Shown here piece after piece: positions 27,373-36,066 of a DNA stretch of 64,000 nucleotides (the first letter of the stretch is position 1; every line of letters starts with the position of its first letter). The position numbers and the translations under genes are program-made. The notes under the pieces were generated by a model. The model saw nothing but the letters and a program-made list of their open reading frames with translations, was not told the DNA's origin and made no database searches. Where the stretch lies: NCBI GenBank assembly GCA_029551285.1, contig JAKPFT010000044.1, positions 18,760 to 82,759 on the forward strand. The letters run 5' to 3'. This stretch comes from a bacterium. GTDB lineage: Bacteria > Ratteibacteria > UBA8468 > B48-G9 > DSTR01.

Positions 27373-28902
27373 TCAATAAAGAGAACTCAACTTTTCAAAA
27401 AGTGGTTTCACCTGCGGGTAAATTTCCCGATAGACCCGGTAAACCTTACCATATAGGCTAACATTTTTTCTGTTCGGTGTAAATCGGTCGGTTTCCTTCA
27501 GCAGGGTCTGGCAGGCACCCGGCACATCGCGGAAAAGACCACAACCCACTCCAGCCAGAATGGCTGCACCCAGGGAAGGTCCTTCCTGATTGGCCAGCCT
27601 GACAATGTTACAACCAAAGATGTCCGCCTGCAGCTGACACCAGAAATCACTTCGGGCACCACCCCCGGAGGCACGCAACTTTTTTCCCACAGGCAGGTGA
27701 ATTTCCTTCATGATTTCCAGGCTATCTCTCAGACCGAAGGTAACCCCCTCCATCACGGCCCTGGTCAGGTGGGCGTGGGTGTGACTTAAGGATAGCCCCA
27801 GAAAAACGCCCCGGGCGGACGGGTCAGCGTGGGGGCATCTTTCTCCGGTGAGGTAAGGCAGAAAGAAAAGACCTTCACACCCTGGTGGCACCGAGGCCGC
27901 GGCCCTGGTAAGGAGATCATAAGGTTCCAGGTGTTTCTCCCTGGCCAGGTTTTTTTCCATCTGGCAGCAGGTGTCCCGGAACCAGCGGAAAGCACCTCCG
28001 GCTGAGAGCATTACTCCCATCAGATGCCAGGTCCCTGGAACAGCATGGCAGAAGGTGTGGAGCCGGCCGCCGGGGTCCTGGAGAACTTCATCCGAGTGGG
28101 CAAAAACAACTCCGCTGGTTCCAATAGTTACGGAAACTGAGCCTTTTCTCACAATACCGTTGCCCACTCCGCCCGCGGCCTGATCTCCGCCACCGGCCAC
28201 CACCGGTGTTCCGGCTTTCAATCCGGTGGCTGCGGCGGCCAGGCGACTGACCTGGCCGGTTATTTCCGGGGATTCATAAACTCTGGGAAGAAAAGATAAG
28301 GGGATATCCAGCCTCTGGAGTATTTCTTCTGACCAGCGGCGCTGGCGAACATCAAAGAGGGAAGTACCGGAGGCATCGGAGACATCAGTAGCCAGTTCTC
28401 CGGTGAGCAGGTAGCGCAGATAGTCTTTGGGCAAAAGCACATGCTGGAGCCGCCGGTAGCGATCGGGGAAATGTTCGCGCAGCCATAAAATCTTCGGCGC
28501 CTGAAAACCTGTAAGTACTGGATTACAGGTAATGGTCAGAACTCGCTGGTCTCCCACCAGGTTGTTGATTGTCTGGCACTGCCGGGCCGTACGCTGATCA
28601 CACCAGAGAATCGCCGGGGAAATAACCCGGTTCCTGCCATCAAGGAAGACCGCGCCGTGCATCTGCCCGGTAAGGCCGATGGCCATGATGTTCTCAGGCC
28701 GGATCCGGCCGGAGTGAAAGGCTGCCCGGATGGCCTTGACGGTGGCCTGCCACCAGTCCTGTGGCTGCTGCTGCGCCCAGCCGGGCCTGGGTGTCAGCAG
28801 AGGATACTCTTCTGTCTGACGGACGAGAACCTTCCCGGTCTGATTGATTACCAGAACCTTTACTCCGCTGGTACCAAGGTCAATACCCATTAAGAGTTTC
28901 AT
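27373..28902 (-). CDS. xylB: Xylulokinase (FGGY family)
   Basis: This 509-residue carbohydrate kinase has GIDLGTSGVKVLVI at the N-terminus, the xylulokinase signature GLTGQMHGAVFLD, the ILWCDQRT segment, GGGDQAAGGVGNG with the catalytic Asp, and the ATP-site GGGARSDFWCQLQADI. XylB phosphorylates D-xylulose, though related ketoses are possible. It is the fourth gene of a sugar block (isomerase, Gfo/Idh, DUF6807, kinase) lying between ftsZ and rpsI. Its ATG overlaps the DUF6807 stop by 4 nt. No xylose isomerase is adjacent. Confidence 0.92.
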   Translation of the reverse strand: MKLLMGIDLGTSGVKVLVINQTGKVLVRQTEEYPLLTPRPGWAQQQPQDWWQATVKAIRAAFHSGRIRPENIMAIGLTGQMHGAVFLDGRNRVISPAILWCDQRTARQCQTINNLVGDQRVLTITCNPVLTGFQAPKILWLREHFPDRYRRLQHVLLPKDYLRYLLTGELATDVSDASGTSLFDVRQRRWSEEILQRLDIPLSFLPRVYESPEITGQVSRLAAAATGLKAGTPVVAGGGDQAAGGVGNGIVRKGSVSVTIGTSGVVFAHSDEVLQDPGGRLHTFCHAVPGTWHLMGVMLSAGGAFRWFRDTCCQMEKNLAREKHLEPYDLLTRAAASVPPGCEGLFFLPYLTGERCPHADPSARGVFLGLSLSHTHAHLTRAVMEGVTFGLRDSLEIMKEIHLPVGKKLRASGGGARSDFWCQLQADIFGCNIVRLANQEGPSLGAAILAGVGCGLFRDVPGACQTLLKETDRFTPNRKNVSLYGKVYRVYREIYPQVKPLFEKLSSLY

Positions 28903-30014
28903 GTCACACTTACCTCCGGTGGAAACAGATAGTTGAGGTAACGGTCACGGATATTAGCCTCCCGGGTTGTACCGCGGTGAATCAGAAGGCGATAACTCAG
29001 TTTTAGTTCCTGATATGCGGGCAAAAGATAGGTTCCGGAATTGCGTTTGTCACCGGTAAAATCAGCAAGCCCCAGAAAGTTGGCGGTCATCAGTCCGTAA
29101 TTCCGAATGTGCCACCACGTGGGATAGCGGAAATTGCCAGGATGGTCAAAGACAGCTAGGCCTACCGACTCTTGCTCAACCCGGCCATAGTAATCACACC
29201 ACATAGCTCGTTGGCCCCAGCATTCTTTTTCGTTGACGCCGCCATGAGCGTTCTCAAAACGTCCGCCGTTTCGTACCTCCAGGCAGGGATTCATCCGGAC
29301 GCTGAGCAGGCCTGATTCCTTGGTATCCTTGAAGACCACCTCCCCTTCGCTGGCGCGCAAGATAATTGTATGGTCAATAATGCGGTGGTCAGCCGGTAAG
29401 GCATAAACAGTGATGGTTCGTTCCTCTTCCAGAATCTTTTTTTTATCAGCCGTGACCCAGTAGTTGAGGGCCTGAAGACGGCCAAAGACCGGCCCGGAGA
29501 CTATTTTCAAGAATTTTTGATGGACGGTCCATCCGTGGCCGGATGCCTCTGACCAGTTATCGGTCCCGTTAACGTCTCCGTGCGCTACCCAGATGCCCCG
29601 GTGATGGGGATGGTCCAGATTTTCTGGATTGCCCGGCGGCACAGGTTTTCTCACCAGAGAGATTTTTCCAGGACCCATGACCGGGTTGAGATAGGGCCTG
29701 ACCACCTCTGGCCCATAGTGGTAGCTGGTGAAAAGTTCTTCTCCGACGAAAAAATTAACCGTACCCTGTTGGTCATCAACGGTGGTCACGCCTTCAGTTT
29801 CAGGAATGTCTTCTCTTACCTGCAGGGAAAGAGAACCATCCGCAGGTATCTCCGGTGGGATAAAGACAAGGAAACACTGCTTTCCGGTATCATCTACCTG
29901 CGTCGGAATTGCCTCTCTCTTGAAAGTCAGGGTGACTGCTGTTTTCGTCCAGGGAATAGCCACCGGTGTCAGTGAGAATGGTCGGTGAGCACTGCTTAAA
30001 CTTATCCGGTACAT
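28899..30014 (-). CDS. DUF6807 (PmoA-like) family protein
   Basis: With the start at the ATG at 30014, behind AGGAGG, the protein has 371 residues and no signal peptide. The motifs RPYLNPVMGPG, NLDHPHHRGIWVAHGDVNG and FDHPGNFRYPTWWHIRNYGL identify the DUF6807 family, common in sugar-degradation clusters of Planctomycetes and related bacteria; its biochemical activity is not established. The conserved His-rich HPHHRG suggests a metal or sugar site. It sits between the Gfo/Idh oxidoreductase and xylulokinase, so a role in the same catabolic route is likely. Confidence 0.82.
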   Translation of the reverse strand: MYRISLSSAHRPFSLTPVAIPWTKTAVTLTFKREAIPTQVDDTGKQCFLVFIPPEIPADGSLSLQVREDIPETEGVTTVDDQQGTVNFFVGEELFTSYHYGPEVVRPYLNPVMGPGKISLVRKPVPPGNPENLDHPHHRGIWVAHGDVNGTDNWSEASGHGWTVHQKFLKIVSGPVFGRLQALNYWVTADKKKILEEERTITVYALPADHRIIDHTIILRASEGEVVFKDTKESGLLSVRMNPCLEVRNGGRFENAHGGVNEKECWGQRAMWCDYYGRVEQESVGLAVFDHPGNFRYPTWWHIRNYGLMTANFLGLADFTGDKRNSGTYLLPAYQELKLSYRLLIHRGTTREANIRDRYLNYLFPPEVSVT

Positions 30015-30031
30015 CTTTTGCCTCCTTTTGT

Positions 30032-31078
30032 TCAGCCAGTGGTGGCCAACCGCGCCATCCGGTGGCATTGTTCAGTCAGCCAGACGACGCGACGGGCGCT
30101 TCGCGGAGTAATAGCCAGGGGCTTTCCCTGCCGCAGGGTGGCGAAAAGGTCCCTGTAAAAATTGAGGGCATAATTTTTCTCCTGTTCCGCCATAGCCCAG
30201 CTCTCCTCGGGCTTCCAGGGCAGGGAATCAGCATTGTAGGAGCGGTCAGGCGTGGCCGCGGTTGATAGTTTTCTTACCGGGGCTTCTTCCGGCAGGAAGT
30301 ACTTCCAGGAAAGGTGGCTGAAGGTCCCGTGCAGGCCACCCCGGGTGCCCATCACCAGCCAGTTCTCCTGAGGGTAAGCGCAGGCACTGCTGATTTCCAG
30401 GTCAATCACCGGAGCGTTCCTGGCTTTCAGAACAATCTTAACATGGTCATCAGCGTCACCCAGGGAAAGGGCCCGGTCCATAACACAGAAAAGAGATGGC
30501 TTTTGTGGCCCAAAAAGCTGCAGGGCCTGATCAAGCGCGTGGGGCCCGGTATTGTTAAGGGTTCCCCCACCAAACTTTCTGAGGGTCTGCCAGTCCCAGC
30601 GCCGGCTGAAACTATGCCAGGCCATCCTGATGAGAAGAATCCGACCGAGTTTTCCTGAAGTGATTACTTCTTTCACCTTGAGAAAGTCAGGTGCGTAACG
30701 CCGGTTATGAAAGACAGCCAGCTTCCTTCTGGCCGCAACTGCGGCCGCAATCATAGCATCGGCCTCTCTGACTGAAAGAGCCATCGGTTTTTCGCAGACC
30801 ACATGCCGGCCTGCCTTAAGAGCCTTGATAGTATCGGCACTGTGGAAACAGGAAGGCGTGGCTACCACCACCAGTTCAACTTCTTTATCCTCAAGCATGG
30901 CCTCCAGACTGGTATAGCAGTGGCAGCCAAACTTGCTTTCCGCTTCCTGTCGCCGGCTCTTCTGCGGGTCACACACGGCTTTCACCTGAAAAAGCTCAGG
31001 CAATTGTGAGAGAAGATTAGCGTGGATGTTCCACCCGCTCCGTCCCAGTCCCGCGATACCCACATTAATCGGTAACAT
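30032..31078 (-). CDS. Gfo/Idh/MocA family oxidoreductase
   Basis: This 348-residue dehydrogenase has the N-terminal nucleotide-binding GIAGLGRSGWNIHA, the family hallmark GRHVVCEKPMALS with the catalytic EKP lysine, and the GGGTLNNTGPHALDQALQLFG segment in the C-terminal domain. Members oxidise or epimerise sugars and inositols using NAD(P). It lies between a TIM-barrel isomerase and DUF6807, a frequent combination in sugar operons. Cofactor and substrate cannot be read from sequence. Confidence 0.9.
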   Translation of the reverse strand: MLPINVGIAGLGRSGWNIHANLLSQLPELFQVKAVCDPQKSRRQEAESKFGCHCYTSLEAMLEDKEVELVVVATPSCFHSADTIKALKAGRHVVCEKPMALSVREADAMIAAAVAARRKLAVFHNRRYAPDFLKVKEVITSGKLGRILLIRMAWHSFSRRWDWQTLRKFGGGTLNNTGPHALDQALQLFGPQKPSLFCVMDRALSLGDADDHVKIVLKARNAPVIDLEISSACAYPQENWLVMGTRGGLHGTFSHLSWKYFLPEEAPVRKLSTAATPDRSYNADSLPWKPEESWAMAEQEKNYALNFYRDLFATLRQGKPLAITPRSARRVVWLTEQCHRMARLATTG

Positions 31079-31112
31079 AAATCTCCTTTCGTTTACAGAA
31101 ACAGCCTCACGG

Positions 31113-31931
31113 TCACAGAGAAGAAAGTATCTGTCTCAGATACTGAAAACTGCGTTCCGCAATCGTCTCCGGTCCTGGAGAAAAATCAAAGACTTCCAGG
31201 GAAGCCCAGTGCTGGTAGCCTATCTGCTGCAACGCGGCCAGAATAGGTTTGAAATCCGTTTGCCCCCATCCTGGGCCAAGAAGATTGGTATCGTTGAAGT
31301 GCACATGACGAAGCCAGGGGGCTGAATCACGGATGATTTCCGGAATGGGTTTTTCCTCATCGCTCATGGCCTTAACATCCAGGATGAGGCCCAGGGCAGG
31401 GTGGTTAAGTTCCTTGATAAACTGGATAGCCTGCTCAGCGGTATTGATGAAGTTGGTCTCTTTCCGGCTGAGTGGTTCCAGACAGATGGACACTGCCTGT
31501 TTCCCGGCTTCTTCCAGGGCTGGCTGAAGGGCTTCAGCCACGTAGCCAGCCACCTCCGGGAACGTTTGTCCGCTGCCAAGGGAACGTTGTCGGGGAGAAC
31601 CCAGGACCATAACTTCTCCACCGATTTCTGCGGTGAAGATAACCAGTTCCCGCAGATATGCGGCGGTTCGGGCCCGGAGGGATTTTTCCGGGGATGACAG
31701 GGATAGTCCTTCGGGTTTTACCAGCAGCCAGTGCGTGCCGACGATGGCCAGTTGATGTTGCCGGGCCTCATTCCGGATTTGCCGGCGCCAGGCCGGGGGA
31801 ATCTCTGTAACCGACGGAGCCAGGGTGAAGGGGGCAATTTCCACACCCTGATAGCCTAATCTTCTGGCGCAGGCAAAAACTTCAGCCAGTGGCCAGCCCT
31901 GAAACATTTCATTGCACAGTGCCAGTTTCAT
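31113..31931 (-). CDS. Sugar phosphate isomerase/epimerase (AP endonuclease 2 TIM barrel)
   Basis: This 272-residue TIM barrel resembles ketose 3-epimerases and related enzymes. Metal-ligand motifs are CLEPLSRKETNFI (Glu), LILDVKAMSDE (Asp), RHVHFNDTNLLGPGWGQTDF (His and Asp) and SLEVFDFSPGP (Glu). Its ATG overlaps the ftsZ stop by 4 nt, so it is translationally coupled to a cell-division gene. It begins a four-gene sugar block that continues with Gfo/Idh, DUF6807 and xylulokinase. Substrate unknown. Confidence 0.85.
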   Translation of the reverse strand: MKLALCNEMFQGWPLAEVFACARRLGYQGVEIAPFTLAPSVTEIPPAWRRQIRNEARQHQLAIVGTHWLLVKPEGLSLSSPEKSLRARTAAYLRELVIFTAEIGGEVMVLGSPRQRSLGSGQTFPEVAGYVAEALQPALEEAGKQAVSICLEPLSRKETNFINTAEQAIQFIKELNHPALGLILDVKAMSDEEKPIPEIIRDSAPWLRHVHFNDTNLLGPGWGQTDFKPILAALQQIGYQHWASLEVFDFSPGPETIAERSFQYLRQILSSL

Positions 31932-33025
31932 TTCGGTGGTTGACCCTTCTGAGACTGGAGTTGTTCTCTCAATCTCGGGGGCAGGTCAATAACATTCTGG
32001 TCGTCATCGGTTAAAAGCGGTGCCTCCAGCGATTCCGATGTAATCGTCCTTTTTGGCTCAATATAAGGCTTTCCCAGACCGGTGGCCAGCAGGGTTACCT
32101 TCACTTCATTTTTCAGTCTGGGGTCCAGGGTTACTCCCACTTCGCGGGCATCCGCCGACATGCGAGTTTGAATAATATTCATGGCCTCGTGGACTTCATA
32201 GAGCGTCAGGTCATCACTTCCCGTAAAACTGATAAGGATTTTCTTGGCTTCCATAATCTCAGATTTTTCCAGCAGCGGGTCCTCAATGGCGGAACGGGCA
32301 GCCTTTTCAATCCGGTTTTCTCCCTGGCCATAACCCAGACCGACGATACCGCGACCGGCGTCCCGAACCATGGCGCAGATATCGGCAAAGTCAATGTCCA
32401 GCAGGGTAGGATGGGGCTTGTTGATGAGGTCGGCAATGGAGGAAATTATTCTGGAAATGATTTCGTCAACCTTGCCCAGGGCAGCTGACATAGCCGTGGA
32501 TTGCTCTACAATTTCCGCCAGCCGTTCGTTGGAAATATGAATAAGGGTATCCACATTTTTTTCCAGCACTTCCAGGCCGGTTTTGGCCTGCTCCATTTTT
32601 CTTGGTCCTTCAAAAGCAAAAGGCGTGGTGACCAGAGCAATAACAATGGCCTGAAGGTCCTTGGCAATTCTGGCGATTACCGGAGAACTGCCGGTTCCGG
32701 TGCCTCCACCCAGGCCAGCCGTCAAAAAAACGATGCCCGAACCTTTCAACACTTCCTCCAGGGCGGCCCGGTCTTCATTAGCCGCGAATTTGCCTTTCTC
32801 GGGGTCGCGTCCGGTACCTCCGCCGCCGGTGGTTTTCTTGCCGATGTGAAGTTTGACATGGGCACGGCTGAATTTCAGGCCACCGCCATCGGTGTTAATG
32901 GCATAGAAGTCAACTCCCTGAATCTGGTCAAAAATCCGGGAGATAATGCTGCAGCCGGCATTGCCCACTCCTACCACCCTGATTTTGACGCTGTTGCCTG
33001 TGTTTTCATCCAGAACTTTTACCAT
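31928..33025 (-). CDS. ftsZ: Cell division protein FtsZ
   Basis: This bacterial tubulin forms the Z ring. I choose ATG 33025, which has AGGAGGG at good spacing, giving 365 residues; an in-frame ATG at 33109 would add 28 unconserved residues. The GTP-binding motif is AGLGGGTGTGSSPVIA (canonical GGGTGTGAAP). The T7 synergy loop reads LDIDFADI, with Asp210 where Asn is nearly invariant. A short C-terminal linker leads to a conserved tail, VIDLPPRLREQ, comparable to the FtsA/ZipA-binding peptide. It follows ftsA and overlaps a sugar isomerase gene downstream. Confidence 0.95.
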   Translation of the reverse strand: MVKVLDENTGNSVKIRVVGVGNAGCSIISRIFDQIQGVDFYAINTDGGGLKFSRAHVKLHIGKKTTGGGGTGRDPEKGKFAANEDRAALEEVLKGSGIVFLTAGLGGGTGTGSSPVIARIAKDLQAIVIALVTTPFAFEGPRKMEQAKTGLEVLEKNVDTLIHISNERLAEIVEQSTAMSAALGKVDEIISRIISSIADLINKPHPTLLDIDFADICAMVRDAGRGIVGLGYGQGENRIEKAARSAIEDPLLEKSEIMEAKKILISFTGSDDLTLYEVHEAMNIIQTRMSADAREVGVTLDPRLKNEVKVTLLATGLGKPYIEPKRTITSESLEAPLLTDDDQNVIDLPPRLREQLQSQKGQPPK

Positions 33026-33112
33026 GGTGTTGTCCCTCCTCTGTTCCGGGACAGGCTGCCCCTTTTCCTCCGGCAAAGAATTTATATTGGTGCGCCTTTC
33101 CATCTTCATTCC

Positions 33113-34354
33113 TCACCTTCTTCTGCTCAGCCTCCTCCACAAACGTTCCCACCATGATTCGGGTTCCTCACGCCGGAGGTCCTTTTCTGCCAGAAGAAGA
33201 AGTCCAATGCCTGCCGAGAAGGCTGGGGTGGCCAGGCTTCTGTCCAGACCGGGTCTGCTTCGGGGAACGCCAATTCTGGCTGGCAGGCCAAAGATTTGTT
33301 CCGCTAACCTGACAATTCCCTTCAATCTGGCAGAACCGCCGGTAAGAACGACCCCGCCGCTTAACCGGGGAAGGAGACGGGTGGAAACCAGGGATTCCCG
33401 CACGATTTTCCCCAGAATATCCTGGGTGCGTTCGGTGACAATCTTAGAAAGGTCGGCCACAGTCACCTTCCGGTTGAGACGGCCGGCCGGCGTAAAGACA
33501 TCCAGTTCTTCATTCAGCACTGGATTTTTCTCGGCGGCCAGGGTGTCGTAGTTACAGTAACCGTGATTTTTCTTCAACTCTTCCGCGTAGTTTGCCGGCA
33601 GATGGAGCAACATGCACAGGTCGCTGTCAACGTGGCCGCCACCTACCCGAAAAGAATTGGTGAGCACCAGATTGTTATCCCGGTAGACAGCGATATTGGT
33701 GGTGCCCCGGCCCAGGTCTATCACCAGCGCCCCCAGCTTTTTCTCTTCTTCATTCAGTACAGCCTCAGCCGCGGCCCAGGCCCCGGGAAAGATAAGTTCT
33801 ACTTCAATGTCCAGTCTCTTCAAACATTGCATAATATCCTGAATCGGATTGACTGCGGCGGTAATCGCGTTGACCCTGACTTCCAGGGTATGGGCGTGAA
33901 GTCCCAGCGGAGCCTTCCGGGTAGGGCTCTGATAGTCCACAAAGTACTGCTGGGGAAGAAGGTGAAGAATCTGACGGCCTGTCTGGTCAGCCGCTATCAC
34001 ATCGGCCCTGATAGCCTGGTCAAGTTCTTTAATGTCGGCTTCGGTAATCTCACGGCCGGCAGGTTCAATCTTCATCTCTTTCTGGTAGAGCTGGCCGCGG
34101 ACATGGCCGCCACCGACACTGATGACGACCCATTCCACCTTTTCTTCAACGATCTGTTTCATCCTTTCAAAGAGTTCGGAGAGTTCGTTGGTGAGGCTAT
34201 CCATGTCCACGACCCGTCCGGACTGAACAATCTCCTGGGAAGGATAGGCAACCTCACCGCCAAGAATCTCCAGGCCTCCTGAAGTTAACAGCCCGCTCAC
34301 AGCGAAGAGTTTGCTGCTGCCGATATCCAGAGCCGTAATAATCTGTTCATTCAT
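33113..34354 (-). CDS. ftsA: Cell division protein FtsA
   Basis: This 413-residue actin-like protein tethers FtsZ to the membrane. The ATP-binding motifs ITALDIGSSKLFAV and LVIDLGRGTTNIAVY, plus GGVVLTGGSARLKGI, are present, as is the 1C-domain region SVGGGHVRGQ. The C-terminus ends with a short basic/aromatic amphipathic stretch (PESWWERLWRRLSRRR) suited to membrane attachment. It overlaps ftsQ by 8 nt and precedes ftsZ, the standard order. Confidence 0.96.
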   Translation of the reverse strand: MNEQIITALDIGSSKLFAVSGLLTSGGLEILGGEVAYPSQEIVQSGRVVDMDSLTNELSELFERMKQIVEEKVEWVVISVGGGHVRGQLYQKEMKIEPAGREITEADIKELDQAIRADVIAADQTGRQILHLLPQQYFVDYQSPTRKAPLGLHAHTLEVRVNAITAAVNPIQDIMQCLKRLDIEVELIFPGAWAAAEAVLNEEEKKLGALVIDLGRGTTNIAVYRDNNLVLTNSFRVGGGHVDSDLCMLLHLPANYAEELKKNHGYCNYDTLAAEKNPVLNEELDVFTPAGRLNRKVTVADLSKIVTERTQDILGKIVRESLVSTRLLPRLSGGVVLTGGSARLKGIVRLAEQIFGLPARIGVPRSRPGLDRSLATPAFSAGIGLLLLAEKDLRREEPESWWERLWRRLSRRR

Positions 34355-35126
34355 GGAGAGGTTTCAGGTAAGGGTCTCTGAAGCGCATGTCCACATACTG
34401 CCACTTAATCTGTTTCCGGGCGCATCCCTGGAGCACCTGCTTCAACTGGTACATTTTCACCCGGGGCTGGTCGGCACACAAATAAACCTCACCTTCTTGA
34501 CTTTTTAAAACAATCCGGTTGATGTCAGTGAGATCAACTTCCTGCCAGTGAAAAAAAACCTTCAGGTTGTAAGCATTATACCATCTTTCTACCTCTCGCA
34601 AAAGAGCGATTTTGGAGTAATCTGCTGGTCTTACCCGGCCATTTTCCAGTCCGATGCCTTTAACGGCGAGGAGAGAAACAGAATTTTCCCGGTCAGGAAG
34701 TTGCCAGCCATTCCTATCGATAACTACATCTTCTGGCAGGATTCTTATCCAGGCGTGGCGCAGGGAGACGAAGACATCAAGGCCGTGGGGTAGCCTTTTC
34801 TGAATTTTGACCTCACCAGCGCCAGGCAGCGCCATCAGTTCACGGTAAAGTCTTTCCAGGTCAATCCAGAGAAGATTCCTGGTAGGCTCTGCCTGGATTA
34901 TTCTTTCCACTTCACCAAGGTATTCAGGAGGAGTAACCGAGATTTGCTCCAGCGTAAAAAAGGGAAGAGACCTCAGATAGTTTTCCCAGAACTTTCTGAC
35001 GATAAAACAGGAACTCACTATCAGAATGAGCGAAAGGCTGCCGGCTAAAAGTTTGAGCCGCTGCCAGCGTCTGACTTTTCTTTCCCCCCTTGTTCTTACC
35101 AGTCGCTTTCGTGTCTGTTCTTCCAT
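34347..35126 (-). CDS. ftsQ: Cell division protein FtsQ
   Basis: This 259-residue bitopic protein has a basic cytoplasmic N-terminus, a single membrane helix (about residues 26-45) and an extracytoplasmic POTRA domain starting near FTLEQISVTPPEYLG, followed by the FtsQ/DivIB region with GWQLP and RIVLKSQEGEVYL. FtsQ bridges FtsA/FtsZ and the septal synthases with FtsB and FtsL. Position between ddl and ftsA supports the call. Sequence conservation is low, as is normal for this family. Confidence 0.92.
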   Translation of the reverse strand: MEEQTRKRLVRTRGERKVRRWQRLKLLAGSLSLILIVSSCFIVRKFWENYLRSLPFFTLEQISVTPPEYLGEVERIIQAEPTRNLLWIDLERLYRELMALPGAGEVKIQKRLPHGLDVFVSLRHAWIRILPEDVVIDRNGWQLPDRENSVSLLAVKGIGLENGRVRPADYSKIALLREVERWYNAYNLKVFFHWQEVDLTDINRIVLKSQEGEVYLCADQPRVKMYQLKQVLQGCARKQIKWQYVDMRFRDPYLKPLHE

Positions 35127-35148
35127 GACTTCGCTTCTTTCCAGATCT

Positions 35149-36066
35149 TTACTGTCGGCATTGTCTGCTGATGGCTAAGGCTATCAGGCGGTCACAGAGC
35201 TCATCAAACTCAATACCGGCTGCTCTGGCGGCATCAGGCACAAGGCTGGTTCTGGTAAAGCCAGGAATAGTATTGACATCAAGAATCCACGGGTGACCAT
35301 CCCGGTCAACCATCAGGTCAATCCGGGCCAGGTCACGGCAGCCAAGAATCAGGTAAGCCTTTAGAGAGACCCGGGCTGCTTTCTTCCGGGCCTTTTCCGG
35401 CAGCTCAGGCGGAATGCGGTGCCGGCTTGCTCCGGGTGTATATTTAGCCTTGTAATCATAAAATCCGGAGGCGGTTTCAATCTGGATCATCGGCAAAACA
35501 GCGGGAGGGTCGTTGCCCAGGAGGCTCACAGTCACTTCCACCCCCGAGATGTATTTCTCTATGAAGACTTCAGAATCGTGGGAGAAGGCCTTTTCTACCG
35601 CGGCTGCCAGATGCTTTTTCTCTTTAACGATGGAGATACCGATGGTGGAACCCAGGCTGTTGGGTTTTACCACCACCGGGAAGTCAAAAGGCAGTTTTGA
35701 AGGAAAACTTCCTCGTGGCAGGGAGACATAGGGTGGTGTTGGCAATCCATGGAAAAGCAGAATTTCTTTGGTGCGGAGTTTGTTCAGACAGAGGGCCGAA
35801 GCGGTCACGCCCGAGCCGGTATAAGGCAGATTAAGAATCTCAAGAAACCCCTGAATGGCGCCACCTTCCCCCTTACCTCCGTGGAGGGCAATGAAAACGC
35901 AGTCAGGTTTAAGTCTCTGCAATCGGGTAACAAATGTAACTGAACTCGGGTCAAGGAAAAATACCCGGTGTCCCTTTCTTCTCAGGGCCGCGGAAACTGC
36001 TCGCGCGGAGTTTAACGAGGTTACCCGCTCCGGACTTTCACCGCCGCCCAGAACCACAACTTTCAT
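35149..36066 (-). CDS. ddl: D-alanine--D-alanine ligase
   Basis: This 305-residue ATP-grasp ligase makes the D-Ala-D-Ala dipeptide for MurF. It has VLGGGESPERVTSLNSA at the N-terminus, ALHGGKGEGGAIQGFLE, PYTGSGVTASALCLNK, VVKPNSLGSTIGISIV and the metal-binding end ARIDLMVDRDGHPWILDVNTIPG. The active-site Tyr-Lys-Tyr-like segment FYDYKAKYTPG indicates a dipeptide rather than depsipeptide enzyme, consistent with vancomycin-sensitive precursors, though that is inference. The ATG at 36066 lies inside the 3' end of murB. Confidence 0.97.
   Translation of the reverse strand: MKVVVLGGGESPERVTSLNSARAVSAALRRKGHRVFFLDPSSVTFVTRLQRLKPDCVFIALHGGKGEGGAIQGFLEILNLPYTGSGVTASALCLNKLRTKEILLFHGLPTPPYVSLPRGSFPSKLPFDFPVVVKPNSLGSTIGISIVKEKKHLAAAVEKAFSHDSEVFIEKYISGVEVTVSLLGNDPPAVLPMIQIETASGFYDYKAKYTPGASRHRIPPELPEKARKKAARVSLKAYLILGCRDLARIDLMVDRDGHPWILDVNTIPGFTRTSLVPDAARAAGIEFDELCDRLIALAISRQCRQ

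Noticed and set aside
32501..33157. 218-codon open frame antisense to ftsZ
   Set aside because: Same reason: complete overlap with ftsZ and no domain or plausible ribosome-binding site.
33563..34282. 239-codon open frame antisense to ftsA
   Set aside because: It lies entirely within ftsA, shows no recognisable motifs and has the look of a high-G+C shadow frame.
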